Positions 21,342-30,514 of a stretch of 64,000 nucleotides of DNA are shown here, one piece after another. The position numbers were made by a program, and so were the translations under genes. Position 1 is the first letter of the stretch. Every line of letters starts with the position of its first letter. This DNA comes from an alpha proteobacterium HIMB5 (GTDB taxonomy: Bacteria; Pseudomonadota; Alphaproteobacteria; Pelagibacterales; Pelagibacteraceae): positions 1,050,001-1,114,000 of the forward strand of contig CP003809.1 of NCBI GenBank assembly GCA_000299095.1, read 5' to 3'. Below the pieces are notes generated by a model. That model made no database searches, was not told where the DNA came from, and saw nothing but the letters and a program-made list of their open reading frames with translations.

Positions 21342-21881
21342 ATGGATTCATTCGAAATAAATAAAATTATTGCTGCTGTTTTATTAGTTGCTCTTTTAGT
21401 AATTGGGATTGGTAAGGTTTCTAATATATTATTCTATGTGGAAAAACCAAAAACACCAGGTTATGCAGTTGAAGTTGAACAAGCATCTGGTACCTCAATT
21501 ACAACAGCTGAAGTTGTTGAAAAAGTTGTAGATATTGCTGCTCTGATGGCATTAGGAGATGTAGCAAGTGGTGAAAAAATTTTTAAAAAGTGTGCAGCTT
21601 GCCATTCAATTAATAAAGGGGGCAAACATAAAATTGGCCCAGCTCTATATAATGTTGTTGGAAGAAAAGTTGGAGTAGTTGAGGACTACAAATATTCTAA
21701 AGCACTTATAGCTTACGAAAAAGAATGGACATTTGAAGAATTAAATGGATTTTTGATAAAACCTGCAAAACATATTAAAGGAACTAAAATGGCTTATGCG
21801 GGTCTTAGAAAAGAGGCAGACAGAGCATCTGTTATAAAATATTTAAATGCTAACTCTGATAGTCCGTTACCACTACCTTAA
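21342..21881 (+). CDS. cycM: Membrane-anchored class I cytochrome c (CycM/c552-like)
   Basis: This 179-residue protein has an uncleaved N-terminal membrane anchor at residues 9-28 and a linker rich in valine and glutamate. The cytochrome c domain starts at about residue 73. Heme attaches at C84-A-A-C87-H88 and the likely sixth ligand is M150 in GTKMAYAG. CycM proteins shuttle electrons from the bc1 complex to cytochrome aa3 oxidase in alphaproteobacteria. The gene diverges from kdsB and overlaps the convergent argF by 9 bases. Confidence 0.93.
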   Translation: MDSFEINKIIAAVLLVALLVIGIGKVSNILFYVEKPKTPGYAVEVEQASGTSITTAEVVEKVVDIAALMALGDVASGEKIFKKCAACHSINKGGKHKIGPALYNVVGRKVGVVEDYKYSKALIAYEKEWTFEELNGFLIKPAKHIKGTKMAYAGLRKEADRASVIKYLNANSDSPLPLP

Positions 21882-22802
21882 TTTACCAAAACAAAACAGT
21901 AATATACTTTTTTGCACATGAACTCTATTGAGTGCTTGTAGCCATACTTGAGAGTTTTTACTTTGGAAAACTTTATTATCAACTTCATCACCTCTGGGAA
22001 GGCAATGTAAAAATATACATTTTTTTTTTGCATATTTAAAAAGTGAACTTGTGATTTTATAATTTTTAAAATCTTTTAGTTTCTTTTTTTTATTCACTTT
22101 ATCATTAAGGGAAATCACTTTATCAGAAAAGACAACATCAGCGTTTTTAATAGAAATTTTTGGATCGCTGTTCACTTTAATAAGTTTATTTTGTTTTTGT
22201 GCCCATTTGAGAATAGCTTTATTTGGTGAATAATTTTTTGGACATCCAATATTTAAATTAAATTTGAATTTAACAGACGCAGCAATAAGACTATTCAAAA
22301 CATTATTAGAGTCGCCTATCCAACAAATATTTAACTTTGATATATTTTTTTTAGTTAATTCCTCGACAGTAAATATATCTGATAAAATTTGAGTAGGGTG
22401 AGAAGATGGGCTCAATCCATTAATTACAGGTATATTAGAAAATTTTGCAAAGTTATCTATTTTTTTATCATCATCAGTTCTAAGCATAAAACCATCCCCA
22501 TATGTAGATAAAATTTTTGCGGTATCCTCAAGACTTTCTCCACCCTGTCCAAGATGTAATTCATTTGATCTAAGGGTGATTGTTCCACCTCCCAATTGTT
22601 TTATTGCTAAATTAAAACTTAATCTTGTTCTTAAACTAGACTTTTCAAACATTTGGATTAATAACTTTCCTCTTAAGGGTGCATTTTTATCCACATCTAA
22701 AGTATTAAGTTTTTTTCTTCGATTTTTTCTCTTTTTCGCATCAAATAAAATTTTTCTTAAATCTTTGGATGATATATCTTTAAGATGGATAAAATGTTTC
22801 AT
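21873..22802 (-). CDS. argF: Ornithine carbamoyltransferase
   Basis: ArgF makes citrulline from ornithine and carbamoyl phosphate. The 309-residue protein has the carbamoyl-phosphate SxRT motif (KSSLRTRLSF), a conserved HPTQ (SHPTQILSD) and the catalytic cysteine in HCLPRGDE. The ornithine-binding SMG loop appears replaced by SLN (in DKVISLNDK). This could mean a shifted acceptor preference or simple divergence. It sits 6 bases after argD and overlaps the cycM end, so it belongs to an argD-argF unit. Confidence 0.92.
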   Translation of the reverse strand: MKHFIHLKDISSKDLRKILFDAKKRKNRRKKLNTLDVDKNAPLRGKLLIQMFEKSSLRTRLSFNLAIKQLGGGTITLRSNELHLGQGGESLEDTAKILSTYGDGFMLRTDDDKKIDNFAKFSNIPVINGLSPSSHPTQILSDIFTVEELTKKNISKLNICWIGDSNNVLNSLIAASVKFKFNLNIGCPKNYSPNKAILKWAQKQNKLIKVNSDPKISIKNADVVFSDKVISLNDKVNKKKKLKDFKNYKITSSLFKYAKKKCIFLHCLPRGDEVDNKVFQSKNSQVWLQALNRVHVQKSILLFCFGKLR

Positions 22803-22808
22803 AAAAAT

Positions 22809-23972
22809 CTAAAAAGTTTTGCAAACTTTATCAAAAATTTTAATCGCTTGATCAATTTCTTTTTTACTAACATTTAAAGGTGGTAATACCCGAACAACGT
22901 TTTCAGCAGCTCTAATTGTTAATAGTTTATTGTCCATTAATTTTTTCATAACTTTGGTTTGATCTACTCTCAATTTTATACCAATGAGAAAGCCTCTGCC
23001 TCTTATCTCATCTATAATTTTTGGGTATTTAATTTTTAAATCATTTAATTTTTGATTAAAATAATTTGACTTCATTTTAACATTTTTCAAAAATTTCTTA
23101 TTCGAGATAATATCAAAAACTTTATTTCCTATACTCATTGCTAAAGGATTTCCACCAAAAGTCGTTCCATGAGTTCCTGGTGTCATAGCAGATGCAACTT
23201 TTTTATTCATTAAAACTGCACCAATTGGAAAACCACCTCCAATACCCTTTGCAATTGGTACAATATCTGGTTTAACTTTTGATCTCTCAAAAGCAAAAAA
23301 GTCTCCGGTTCTTCCTATTCCACATTGAACTTCATCTAAAATTAATAAAATTTTCTCTTTATCACAGATTTTTCTTATCTCTTTTAAACACCAGTCAGGT
23401 ATAACCTTAATACCCCCCTCTCCCATAATTGTTTCAATCATTATTGCAGCAGTGTTTTTAGTGATTTTTTTTAAAAAAGATTCGTGATCTCCAAAAACAA
23501 AGTGATCAAAACCATTTACTTTTGGACCAAATCCTTCTGTCATTTTTTTAGAACCACTTGCATGAATGGCAGCAATTGTTCTTCCATGAAAAGAATTTTT
23601 CACACATAAAATTCTATTTTTTTTTGGTTTACCGATAGAATAAAAATAACGTCTTGCACATTTGATTGCAGCTTCAGTCGCCTCTGCACCAGAATTTTGA
23701 AACATTACATAATCAGCAAATGTTTTTGATGCTAATTTTTTTGCTAATTTTTCTCCCTCTGGAATTATAAACGCATTAGAAACATGCCAAATTTTTTGAG
23801 CCTGATTTTTCAATACTTTTATTAGGTCTGGATTAGAATGTCCTAACGAATTTACTGCTATGCCTTGAACAAAATCTAAATATTTTTTTCCATCAGTAGA
23901 ATACAAATAACTTCCCTTTCCTCGTAAAAAAGAAATTTTCTTTCGGTTATAGTTTTTTACTAAGTTGCTCAT
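22809..23972 (-). CDS. argD: Acetylornithine aminotransferase
   Basis: ArgD is a class III PLP aminotransferase making N-acetylornithine; it may also serve lysine synthesis as succinyldiaminopimelate transaminase. The 387-residue protein has QNSGAEATEAAIKCAR, the PLP-binding DEVQCGIGRTG and the Schiff-base lysine in PIAKGIGGGFPIGA. It precedes argF by 6 bases and is first in the unit. argJ at 9677-10978 completes this part of the arginine pathway. Confidence 0.95.
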   Translation of the reverse strand: MSNLVKNYNRKKISFLRGKGSYLYSTDGKKYLDFVQGIAVNSLGHSNPDLIKVLKNQAQKIWHVSNAFIIPEGEKLAKKLASKTFADYVMFQNSGAEATEAAIKCARRYFYSIGKPKKNRILCVKNSFHGRTIAAIHASGSKKMTEGFGPKVNGFDHFVFGDHESFLKKITKNTAAIMIETIMGEGGIKVIPDWCLKEIRKICDKEKILLILDEVQCGIGRTGDFFAFERSKVKPDIVPIAKGIGGGFPIGAVLMNKKVASAMTPGTHGTTFGGNPLAMSIGNKVFDIISNKKFLKNVKMKSNYFNQKLNDLKIKYPKIIDEIRGRGFLIGIKLRVDQTKVMKKLMDNKLLTIRAAENVVRVLPPLNVSKKEIDQAIKIFDKVCKTF

Positions 23973-24107
23973 AAAAATTTGTATTATTTTTATACAATTT
24001 TAAATTGAAATTAATATTGTTAATAACTTTTAATTATATGTTGTTTAATATAAAAATTTAACTTTATATGGTATTATTAAATAATACTTATACTATATGT
24101 TGATTAT

Positions 24108-24599
24108 ATGAGTTGGACTGAAGAAAAAGTTAAAAAATTAAAAGAATTATGGGGAAAAGGCAATACGGCTAGCCAAATTGCTGAAATTATTGGTGGCGTA
24201 AGTAGAAATGCAGTAATCGGTAAAGCTCACCGTCTAAATTTATCTGCAAAAATCAAAACAAGATCATTAAGTAATAATTATAACTCTGATGCAAATTTGA
24301 GTTCAGATACTCGTCAAAAAAGATCGAGAAAAAGTAAATTTAAATCTTTAATTATTGAAAATGATTTTGAACCAGAAAATCCTAAGCAACTAGAAGAGCT
24401 AGATGAGAACTCTTGTAAGTGGCCTATAGGACATCCTAATGAAAAAAGCTTTTATTTTTGTGGTAGATCATCATTAAAAGATTTCTCTTATTGTAAACTT
24501 CATTTGCTATATGCTTATCAGCCTAAAGGCAAAAAAGAGGAATTTGTTGCTAAAGAGGATGTCCCTGATTTTATAGAGAAAAAAATAAAATCAGCTTAA
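24108..24599 (+). CDS. gcrA: GcrA cell-cycle regulator
   Basis: GcrA is an alphaproteobacterial transcription factor that binds sigma-70 holoenzyme and methylated GANTC promoters. The 163-residue protein has the N-terminal HTH with MSWTEEKVKKLKELWGKG and the GGVSRNAVIGKAHRL recognition helix. A variable basic linker follows, then the C-terminal sigma-interacting part with CKWPIGHP, FYFCGR and YCKLH. It is alone on its strand with an AT-rich 135-base upstream region holding two TATATGTTG repeats. Its presence suggests a CcrM-type methylase elsewhere in the genome. Confidence 0.95.
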   Translation: MSWTEEKVKKLKELWGKGNTASQIAEIIGGVSRNAVIGKAHRLNLSAKIKTRSLSNNYNSDANLSSDTRQKRSRKSKFKSLIIENDFEPENPKQLEELDENSCKWPIGHPNEKSFYFCGRSSLKDFSYCKLHLLYAYQPKGKKEEFVAKEDVPDFIEKKIKSA

Positions 24600-24612
24600 G
24601 TTTTATTTTACT

Positions 24613-25572
24613 TTATTTGTTAGAATATTTTTCTGTTGAGAATTCTCCACCTTCCTTCCACATATAACAATATTTTTTTACTTCCTCTTTAAATATTTTT
24701 TTACCAGGTACTCCTATACTTGAATTAGTCTTAAATTTATTTGAGTAAATATTGTTATATTTCAGTAATTTTAATTGATCAGTTGTTAGCAAAGGATGAG
24801 GAAGAAATTCCATAGTTTTAGCTATAATATTTCCAAAAAATAATGGCAATGGTAACAATAATCTTTTCTTTTTTATTAATTGCATCAAAGTCTCAACTAT
24901 ATCTTTAAAACTTAAAACTTCAGGTCCACCACATTCAATTAATTCAGACTTAATTTCATCATCTATTACTTTAAAAATTACATCTGTTAAATCTGAGCAA
25001 TGTATAGGCATAAATTTAGTTTCGCCATTATAATAAAGAGGGAATACAGGAAGTCGGCTTAATAAAGTCATAAATGTTGTGGTAAAATTATCATCTACAG
25101 AATACACAACAGAGGGTCTTAATATTGTAGTGCTTGGAAATAATTCCTTTATCTTTTTTTCTCCTTCAAGCTTACTAGCTGAATATTTTGAGTCAGTTGA
25201 AGCATCTATTCCTAATGCCGATATATGTACAAATTGATCTAAATCACACTCTTTACATAGAGATGCAAGCAGTGAAGGAAAGCTTGTATGTATGTTTTTG
25301 AAATTGTTTTTTCCCTTTTCAAATAAAATGCCTACTAAATTAATACAGATGTCTGCTTTTTTAAATAAAGGGCGAATAGAATTTTCATCAAATGGATTAG
25401 TTTCTATTATTTCAATATAGCCAGCATTTGCCTGGGTTTTAATAAAATTTCCTTTTTGATGTAAGTTTCTTGTAACAACAGTAACTTTAAAATTATTTTT
25501 TGCTAATTTTCTAAGTAAATTACTTCCTATTTGGCCTGTTCCACCAAAAATTAGACAATTTTTTGCTTTCAT
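24613..25572 (-). CDS. Complex I NDUFA9-subunit-like NAD(P)-dependent epimerase family protein
   Basis: This 319-residue Rossmann-fold atypical short-chain dehydrogenase has the nucleotide motif IFGGTGQIGSNL near the N-terminus. An ISALG stretch and a YSASKLEGE catalytic-type YxxxK segment follow. Alphaproteobacterial relatives are called NDUFA9-like because they resemble the mitochondrial complex I accessory subunit, but the bacterial substrate is not known. It converges on gcrA and its start region overlaps the leader of the divergent RNase D-like gene. Confidence 0.85.
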   Translation of the reverse strand: MKAKNCLIFGGTGQIGSNLLRKLAKNNFKVTVVTRNLHQKGNFIKTQANAGYIEIIETNPFDENSIRPLFKKADICINLVGILFEKGKNNFKNIHTSFPSLLASLCKECDLDQFVHISALGIDASTDSKYSASKLEGEKKIKELFPSTTILRPSVVYSVDDNFTTTFMTLLSRLPVFPLYYNGETKFMPIHCSDLTDVIFKVIDDEIKSELIECGGPEVLSFKDIVETLMQLIKKKRLLLPLPLFFGNIIAKTMEFLPHPLLTTDQLKLLKYNNIYSNKFKTNSSIGVPGKKIFKEEVKKYCYMWKEGGEFSTEKYSNK

Positions 25573-25589
25573 ATATACACTCTATACAA

Positions 25590-26201
25590 ATGACTACTGA
25601 TATAAAACTTCATAAAAACGATTTACCAGATGATTTGCAATTAGGCAATGTAATAGCTGTAGATGGCGAGTTCATGGGTCTTAACGTTAAAAGAGATCCT
25701 TTATGTTTAATACAAATATCTAGTGGAAAAAATGACGCTCATATTGTCCAGCTTGATAGGAATAGCTATAATGCTCCAAATCTTAAAGCAATATTAGAAA
25801 ATGAAAATGTAACAAAAATATTTCATTACGGAAGAGCTGATCTTGCGCATATTAAATATTATCTCAAATCACAAACAAAAAATATACTTGATACAAAAAT
25901 TGCATCAAAACTTGCAAGGTCTTACTCAGACAATCACTCACTAAAAACACTAATTAAAGAATTTAAAAATATTGATATTAGCAAACAATTTCAAAGTTCA
26001 GACTTCGGAGGAGATTTAACTTCGGCACAATTAAAATATTGCGCAAACGATGTAATATTTTTACATGAAATACATTCTAAACTTGAAGAAATTCTTGTTA
26101 GAGAAAATAGAATTGATCTTTACAAAAAGTGTTTAGATTTCTTAAATACTAGAGTTGAATTAGATTTGGCATTATTTAAAGATGATATATGGGCTCATTA
26201 A
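25590..26201 (+). CDS. Ribonuclease D-like DEDDy 3'-5' exonuclease
   Basis: This is a single-domain DEDDy exonuclease of about 203 residues from the ATG at 25590. An upstream in-frame start at 25563 would overlap the divergent gene's start and is less likely. Catalytic positions are visible as AVDGEF (D, E), HYGRADLAHI (D) and LKYCANDVIFL (Y, D). It lacks the HRDC domains of full RNase D, as in the short alphaproteobacterial family thought to trim RNA 3' ends. It leads into kdsD (4-base gap) and the lpt genes. Confidence 0.9.
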   Translation: MTTDIKLHKNDLPDDLQLGNVIAVDGEFMGLNVKRDPLCLIQISSGKNDAHIVQLDRNSYNAPNLKAILENENVTKIFHYGRADLAHIKYYLKSQTKNILDTKIASKLARSYSDNHSLKTLIKEFKNIDISKQFQSSDFGGDLTSAQLKYCANDVIFLHEIHSKLEEILVRENRIDLYKKCLDFLNTRVELDLALFKDDIWAH

Positions 26202-26205
26202 ATAG

Positions 26206-27174
26206 ATGAAAAAAAATTCTAAACAAGTTGCTAGACAAGTAATTGATGATGAAATTACTGCACTAAAATTGTTAAAAAATTCTTTAAGTAATGAATTTGA
26301 TAAAGCAGTTAATACAATTGTGAATTGTCAATCAAAAATTATTTTATGTGGTGTTGGAAAAAGTGGCTTAATTGCCTCAAAAATATCTGCAACTTTATCA
26401 TCTGTTGGCAGTCCATCATTCTCTTTATCTGCAAATGATTGTTTGCATGGCGATTTAGGAAGTATTACAAAAAAAGATGTTTTAATACTTATTAGCAACT
26501 CTGGCAAGTCAGATGAAATTATACCTATTATTAAATATGCTAATCGAAATAAAATAAAACTTATTGGTATAGTTTCAGAAAAAAAATCAATTCTCTATAA
26601 GGGAGCAGATATTAAAATACTTCTTCCTAAGGTCAAAGAGGCGGGTTTGGATATTGTTCCAACTTCAAGTACAAGTATACAATTAGCAATTGGTGATTGT
26701 TTGGCGATAGCTGCTTTAAAGAAAAAGCAATTCAGTAAATCTGATTTTTCCAAATATCATCCAGGAGGTAATTTAGGAAAACAATTGAAGACTGTTCGTG
26801 ATATTATGGTTACAGGTCATAAAATCCCATTTATAAATGAAAACTTAACTTTAAATATAGCTCTTAAAAAAATTACAGAAAAAAAATTGGGAGTTTTAGT
26901 TGCTCAAAATCATAAAAAAAATACAACAGGAGTAATTACTGATGGAAATGTGAGAAAACTAAAACAAAAAAATATAAATTTTCAATCTACATTAATAAAA
27001 TCCGTAATGACAAAGAAACCCATTAGTGTTGAGGATGATATATTTGCTGTAAAAGCATTGAGAATAATGAATGAAAAAAAAATCACATCACTTTGTGTAC
27101 ATAAAAAAAATAATAAAAATAAAACTATTGGCCTCCTTCATATTCATCATATTCTTGAAGCAAATATAGAATAG
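26206..27174 (+). CDS. kdsD: Arabinose-5-phosphate isomerase (KdsD/KpsF/GutQ)
   Basis: KdsD makes arabinose 5-phosphate for KDO. The 322-residue protein has an N-terminal SIS domain with CGVGKSGLIASKISATLSS and LISNSGKSDEI. The KYHPGGNLGK signature follows, then a pair of CBS domains from about residue 200 that may sense nucleotides. It is followed directly by lptC with no gap, linking KDO supply to LPS transport as in other proteobacteria. Confidence 0.95.
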   Translation: MKKNSKQVARQVIDDEITALKLLKNSLSNEFDKAVNTIVNCQSKIILCGVGKSGLIASKISATLSSVGSPSFSLSANDCLHGDLGSITKKDVLILISNSGKSDEIIPIIKYANRNKIKLIGIVSEKKSILYKGADIKILLPKVKEAGLDIVPTSSTSIQLAIGDCLAIAALKKKQFSKSDFSKYHPGGNLGKQLKTVRDIMVTGHKIPFINENLTLNIALKKITEKKLGVLVAQNHKKNTTGVITDGNVRKLKQKNINFQSTLIKSVMTKKPISVEDDIFAVKALRIMNEKKITSLCVHKKNNKNKTIGLLHIHHILEANIE

Positions 27175-27783
27175 ATGAACAAAAAAATTTTATTACAAAT
27201 TTTTATAGTTATAGTTGTACTTACAGTTTCTTTTGTTTTTTATGATAGTTTTTTAAAAAAAAATACTGATAAAACAATTTCAAAACAAATAGAAAGAAAA
27301 AATGAAATAAATAAAGATGGGAATTATATTAAAAATTTAACTTATAAATCAAAAGATGCAAAAAATCGACAATACATAATTAAATCTGAAAGTGGTTATA
27401 TTGATAAAGATAAACCCGAAATAATTTATATGGAAAATGTTAAAGCCATAGTTAAATCAGATAGCCAAGACCCTATAAATGTTTCATCTAAGACGGCTAT
27501 ATATAACAATCTAAATTATGATACAAAATTTGAAAATGGAATTAAAATGACATTTTTAGACCATATGATAGTAGCTGATAATTTAAATTTTTCTTATCTA
27601 AATAATAAACTTGAAGCGTTTAATAATTTGACTTATAGCAATCAAAATTCAATAATATATGCAGATAAAATCGAATTAAATTTATTAACTAAAAATACTA
27701 AAATTTATAACTTTGATGAAAGTAAAATAAAAATAATTTTTTTTGAAAAAAAAAATGGCGATAATCAAGAAATTCAGAATTAA
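27175..27783 (+). CDS. lptC: LPS export ABC transporter periplasmic protein LptC
   Basis: LptC (202 residues) is the bitopic inner-membrane part of the Lpt bridge. A single N-terminal membrane helix at residues 5-24 is followed by a periplasmic beta-jellyroll region with the family pattern of GYIDKDKPEIIYMENV and DNLNFSYLNNKLEAF. Sequence identity to model proteins is low, so the call also rests on its place between kdsD and lptB. It overlaps lptB by 29 bases. No lptA gene follows, which is unusual. Confidence 0.85.
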   Translation: MNKKILLQIFIVIVVLTVSFVFYDSFLKKNTDKTISKQIERKNEINKDGNYIKNLTYKSKDAKNRQYIIKSESGYIDKDKPEIIYMENVKAIVKSDSQDPINVSSKTAIYNNLNYDTKFENGIKMTFLDHMIVADNLNFSYLNNKLEAFNNLTYSNQNSIIYADKIELNLLTKNTKIYNFDESKIKIIFFEKKNGDNQEIQN

Positions 27784-28531
27784 ATCTTTTAAAAAAGACA
27801 AGCCTATTTTAAAATTAAAAGATATTTCGTTATCCTTTAAAAAAAGACCTATATTAGATAAAATCAGTTTTGATGTAAATCAAGGCGAGATATTAGGTTT
27901 ATTGGGCCCAAATGGAGTTGGAAAAAGCACAATTTTTAATTTAATTTGTGGACTTTTGAAGCCAGATTTTGGATCTATCAAAATACAAAATGAAGATGCA
28001 TTAAAATACCCTATTGCTGAGAGAGCAACTAAATTTAACTTAGGATATGTTCCTCAATATGGGGGGTATCTTCATGAATTAACTTTGCTTGAAAATTTAA
28101 AAGCAATTGGTGAAATTCAAATATCAGATGCAAAAAAAAGAAATAACAGAATTGAACAATTAATTTCAAGATTTGAGTTTGACTCGATAATTGATATCAC
28201 AGCTAAATTTTTATCAGGTGGACAAAAAAAGAAACTTGTCATAGCCATGTCATTATTAAATAACCCTAAAATTCTCCTACTTGACGAGCCTTTTGCCGCT
28301 TTAGATGTTTTGACAATAAAAATGTTAAAAGAATTAATTGTCAATCTTCAAGAAATTGAAAGAATAAGTATCTGTATTTGTGATCACCAAGCTCGTGATT
28401 TATTGTCATGCGTGGACAATGCAATTATTTTGTCGAACTGTAAAATTATAGCTAAAGGAACTCCATCTGAATTAGTAAATGATAATAATGCTAAAATTGC
28501 TTACTTTGGAGACTCATTTAAATTTAATTAA
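27755..28531 (+). CDS. lptB: LPS export ABC transporter ATP-binding protein LptB
   Basis: LptB powers LPS extraction by LptFG. Walker A is GLLGPNGVGKST, the signature motif LSGGQKKKL and Walker B ILLLDEPFAALD, followed by the H-switch ICDHQARD. The ATG at 27755 is chosen; a TTG four codons upstream is possible. From this ATG it is 258 residues, the family's normal size. The reading frame overlaps the lptC end by 29 bases, implying coupled translation. Confidence 0.95.
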   Translation: MAIIKKFRIKSFKKDKPILKLKDISLSFKKRPILDKISFDVNQGEILGLLGPNGVGKSTIFNLICGLLKPDFGSIKIQNEDALKYPIAERATKFNLGYVPQYGGYLHELTLLENLKAIGEIQISDAKKRNNRIEQLISRFEFDSIIDITAKFLSGGQKKKLVIAMSLLNNPKILLLDEPFAALDVLTIKMLKELIVNLQEIERISICICDHQARDLLSCVDNAIILSNCKIIAKGTPSELVNDNNAKIAYFGDSFKFN

Positions 28532-28536
28532 TCTTA

Positions 28537-29874
28537 ATGACTAATACATTTTTCGTAAGAAAAAAAATCGGAAGTTTCAAAAATAAAAAAATTAGAGTTA
28601 GTGGTGATAAAAGTATAAGTATAAGATGGGTCTTATTTGCTTCATTAAGCTCAGGCAAATCTAAAGCAACTAATTTGCTTATGTCTGATGATGTCAAGGC
28701 AGCTTTGAATGCTGTTAAAAAACTAGGAATAAAAGTAAACATAAAAAAAAAAGTATGTGAGATTTTTGGAAAAGGAATTGGTTCTTTTAAGTATAACAAA
28801 AAAATTATAATAAATGCTCAAAACTCAGGAACTTTAGGCAGATTGATAATGGGATTATTAGTAAATTCGACATATAAAATAAAGATAATAGGAGATAATA
28901 GTTTATCAAAAAGAGATTTTAAAAGAATAAGTGATCCTCTATCAAAATTTGGAGTAAAATTTATATTAAGCAATAATAAAAATTTACCCTTAACAATGCT
29001 GGGAACAGAAAAACTAAAACCTATTAGATATTTTGAAAAAAGGGGGTCTGCTCAATGTAAGAGTGCAATTATTTTTGCAGGTTTAAGAACAGATGGAACA
29101 ACGCTGATTAAGGCAAAAAAATCTAGAAATCATACAGAGTTGTTTTGTAAATACTTAAATCTTCCAGTCACCATTAAGAAAAATAAAAATTATGATTTAA
29201 TCAAAGTAAAAAAAGCTAATAAAATTAATCCTATAAACTATGATATTCCAGCTGATATTAGCTCAGCTGCTTTTTTTATAGTTTTAACAATATTAAGTAA
29301 TGATTCTTCATCAATAATAAAAAATGTTAATGTAAACCTTTCGAGGATTGGTTTAATTAAGATTCTAAGAAGAATGGGTGCTAAAATAATTCTTAAAAAT
29401 TTAGTTAATTATAAAGGTGAACAAAGAGCTGATATATATGTAAAAAGCACAAGACATTTAAAAGGAATAAATTGCCCTTCAAATTTAAATAGTGAAGCAA
29501 TTGATGAATTTTTATTGATTTTTTTAGTTGCAGCTAGATCAAAAGGTGTTTCATACTTCAAAAATTTATCTGAGTTAAATGAAAAAGAAAGTCCTCGACT
29601 AAATTGGGGTTCTAAAATTTTAAATTATTGTGGTGTGAAAAATGAATTAACTAATAACTCTTTAAAAATTTATGGTAATCCAAATTTAAAAATAAACAAA
29701 AAAATCATTATAAGAAATTACTTGAAAGATCACAGGATATTTATGTCTTGTGTGGTAGCTGGATTAACTTTTGGTGGTAAATGGGAAATTCATGACAAAG
29801 ACTCTATAAAGTCTTCTTTCCCAAATTTTTTAAAATTAATTAAAGACATAAGTGAAGTTAAAAAAAAGAAATAA
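28537..29874 (+). CDS. aroA: 3-phosphoshikimate 1-carboxyvinyltransferase (EPSP synthase)
   Basis: AroA joins PEP to shikimate 3-phosphate. The 445-residue protein shows the N-terminal GDKSISIRWVLFASL block, NSGTLGRLIMGLL (usual NAGTAMR region), KRGSAQCKSAIIFAGL and NYDIPADISSAAFFI. The conserved C-terminal LKDHRIFMS is also present. The sequence is diverged and lysine-rich, in line with the genome's AT bias. The order aroA-cmk-rpsA is conserved in proteobacteria. It overlaps the cmk GTG start by 23 bases. Confidence 0.92.
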   Translation: MTNTFFVRKKIGSFKNKKIRVSGDKSISIRWVLFASLSSGKSKATNLLMSDDVKAALNAVKKLGIKVNIKKKVCEIFGKGIGSFKYNKKIIINAQNSGTLGRLIMGLLVNSTYKIKIIGDNSLSKRDFKRISDPLSKFGVKFILSNNKNLPLTMLGTEKLKPIRYFEKRGSAQCKSAIIFAGLRTDGTTLIKAKKSRNHTELFCKYLNLPVTIKKNKNYDLIKVKKANKINPINYDIPADISSAAFFIVLTILSNDSSSIIKNVNVNLSRIGLIKILRRMGAKIILKNLVNYKGEQRADIYVKSTRHLKGINCPSNLNSEAIDEFLLIFLVAARSKGVSYFKNLSELNEKESPRLNWGSKILNYCGVKNELTNNSLKIYGNPNLKINKKIIIRNYLKDHRIFMSCVVAGLTFGGKWEIHDKDSIKSSFPNFLKLIKDISEVKKKK

Positions 29875-30514
29875 TATAATCAAGATAGCTATTGATAGCC
29901 CTGCTGCGGCTGGAGCTGGAACTATTGCAAAAAAAATATCTGAACACTATAATCTTCTATATTTAGATACTGGAAAAACTTACAGATTTTTAGCAAATCA
30001 AAAACTTAAAAATCCAAAAAAATTTAATTTCAAATTTATAAAATCGAAAATTAATAAATTAAATATGAAACAATTAAATAATAAAAATCTTTTATCTGAT
30101 AAAATAGGCCAATTGGCGTCTATTTTGGCTAAAAAAAAAAATATAAGAAAACTTGTTCATTCTTTTCAGTTAAAATATGCATATAATCCTCCAAAAAAAT
30201 ACAATGGATCCTGTCTAGATGGGAGAGATATTACTTATAACATAATCCCAGATGCTGATTTTAAATTTTTTATTACTGCAAATATAAATACTAGAGCTCA
30301 AAGAAGATATAAAGAACTTAAAAACTTAAATCAGAGTATGACCTTTGGAGAAGTGTTAAAAAGTATCAAAAAACGTGATAAAAGTGACTATACAAGAAAA
30401 ATAGCTCCTTTGAAGAAAACTAAAGATTCAGTATTGATAAATACAACAAATTTAACTAAAAGAGCGTGTTTTTTAAAAATAAAAAAAATTATAGATAAAA
30501 AATTATACAATTAA
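29852..30514 (+). CDS. cmk: Cytidylate kinase, with an atypical P-loop
   Basis: Cmk phosphorylates CMP and dCMP. The 220-residue protein begins at a GTG and has YLDTGKTYRFLA, the CLDGRDITYNIIPDADFKFF block and RAQRRYKEL. The normal P-loop GPASSGKGT reads SPAAAGAGT at residues 16-24. The first glycine is serine and the Walker A lysine is alanine at 22. Either the enzyme binds phosphates in another way or activity is reduced. Its position between aroA and rpsA supports the identity. It overlaps rpsA by one base (TAATG). Confidence 0.88.
   Translation: MKLKKRNNIIKIAIDSPAAAGAGTIAKKISEHYNLLYLDTGKTYRFLANQKLKNPKKFNFKFIKSKINKLNMKQLNNKNLLSDKIGQLASILAKKKNIRKLVHSFQLKYAYNPPKKYNGSCLDGRDITYNIIPDADFKFFITANINTRAQRRYKELKNLNQSMTFGEVLKSIKKRDKSDYTRKIAPLKKTKDSVLINTTNLTKRACFLKIKKIIDKKLYN

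Noticed and set aside
25563..25589. Upstream start for the RNase D-like gene
   Set aside because: It would overlap the divergent NDUFA9-like start, and the added residues are not family-like; the ATG at 25590 is preferred.
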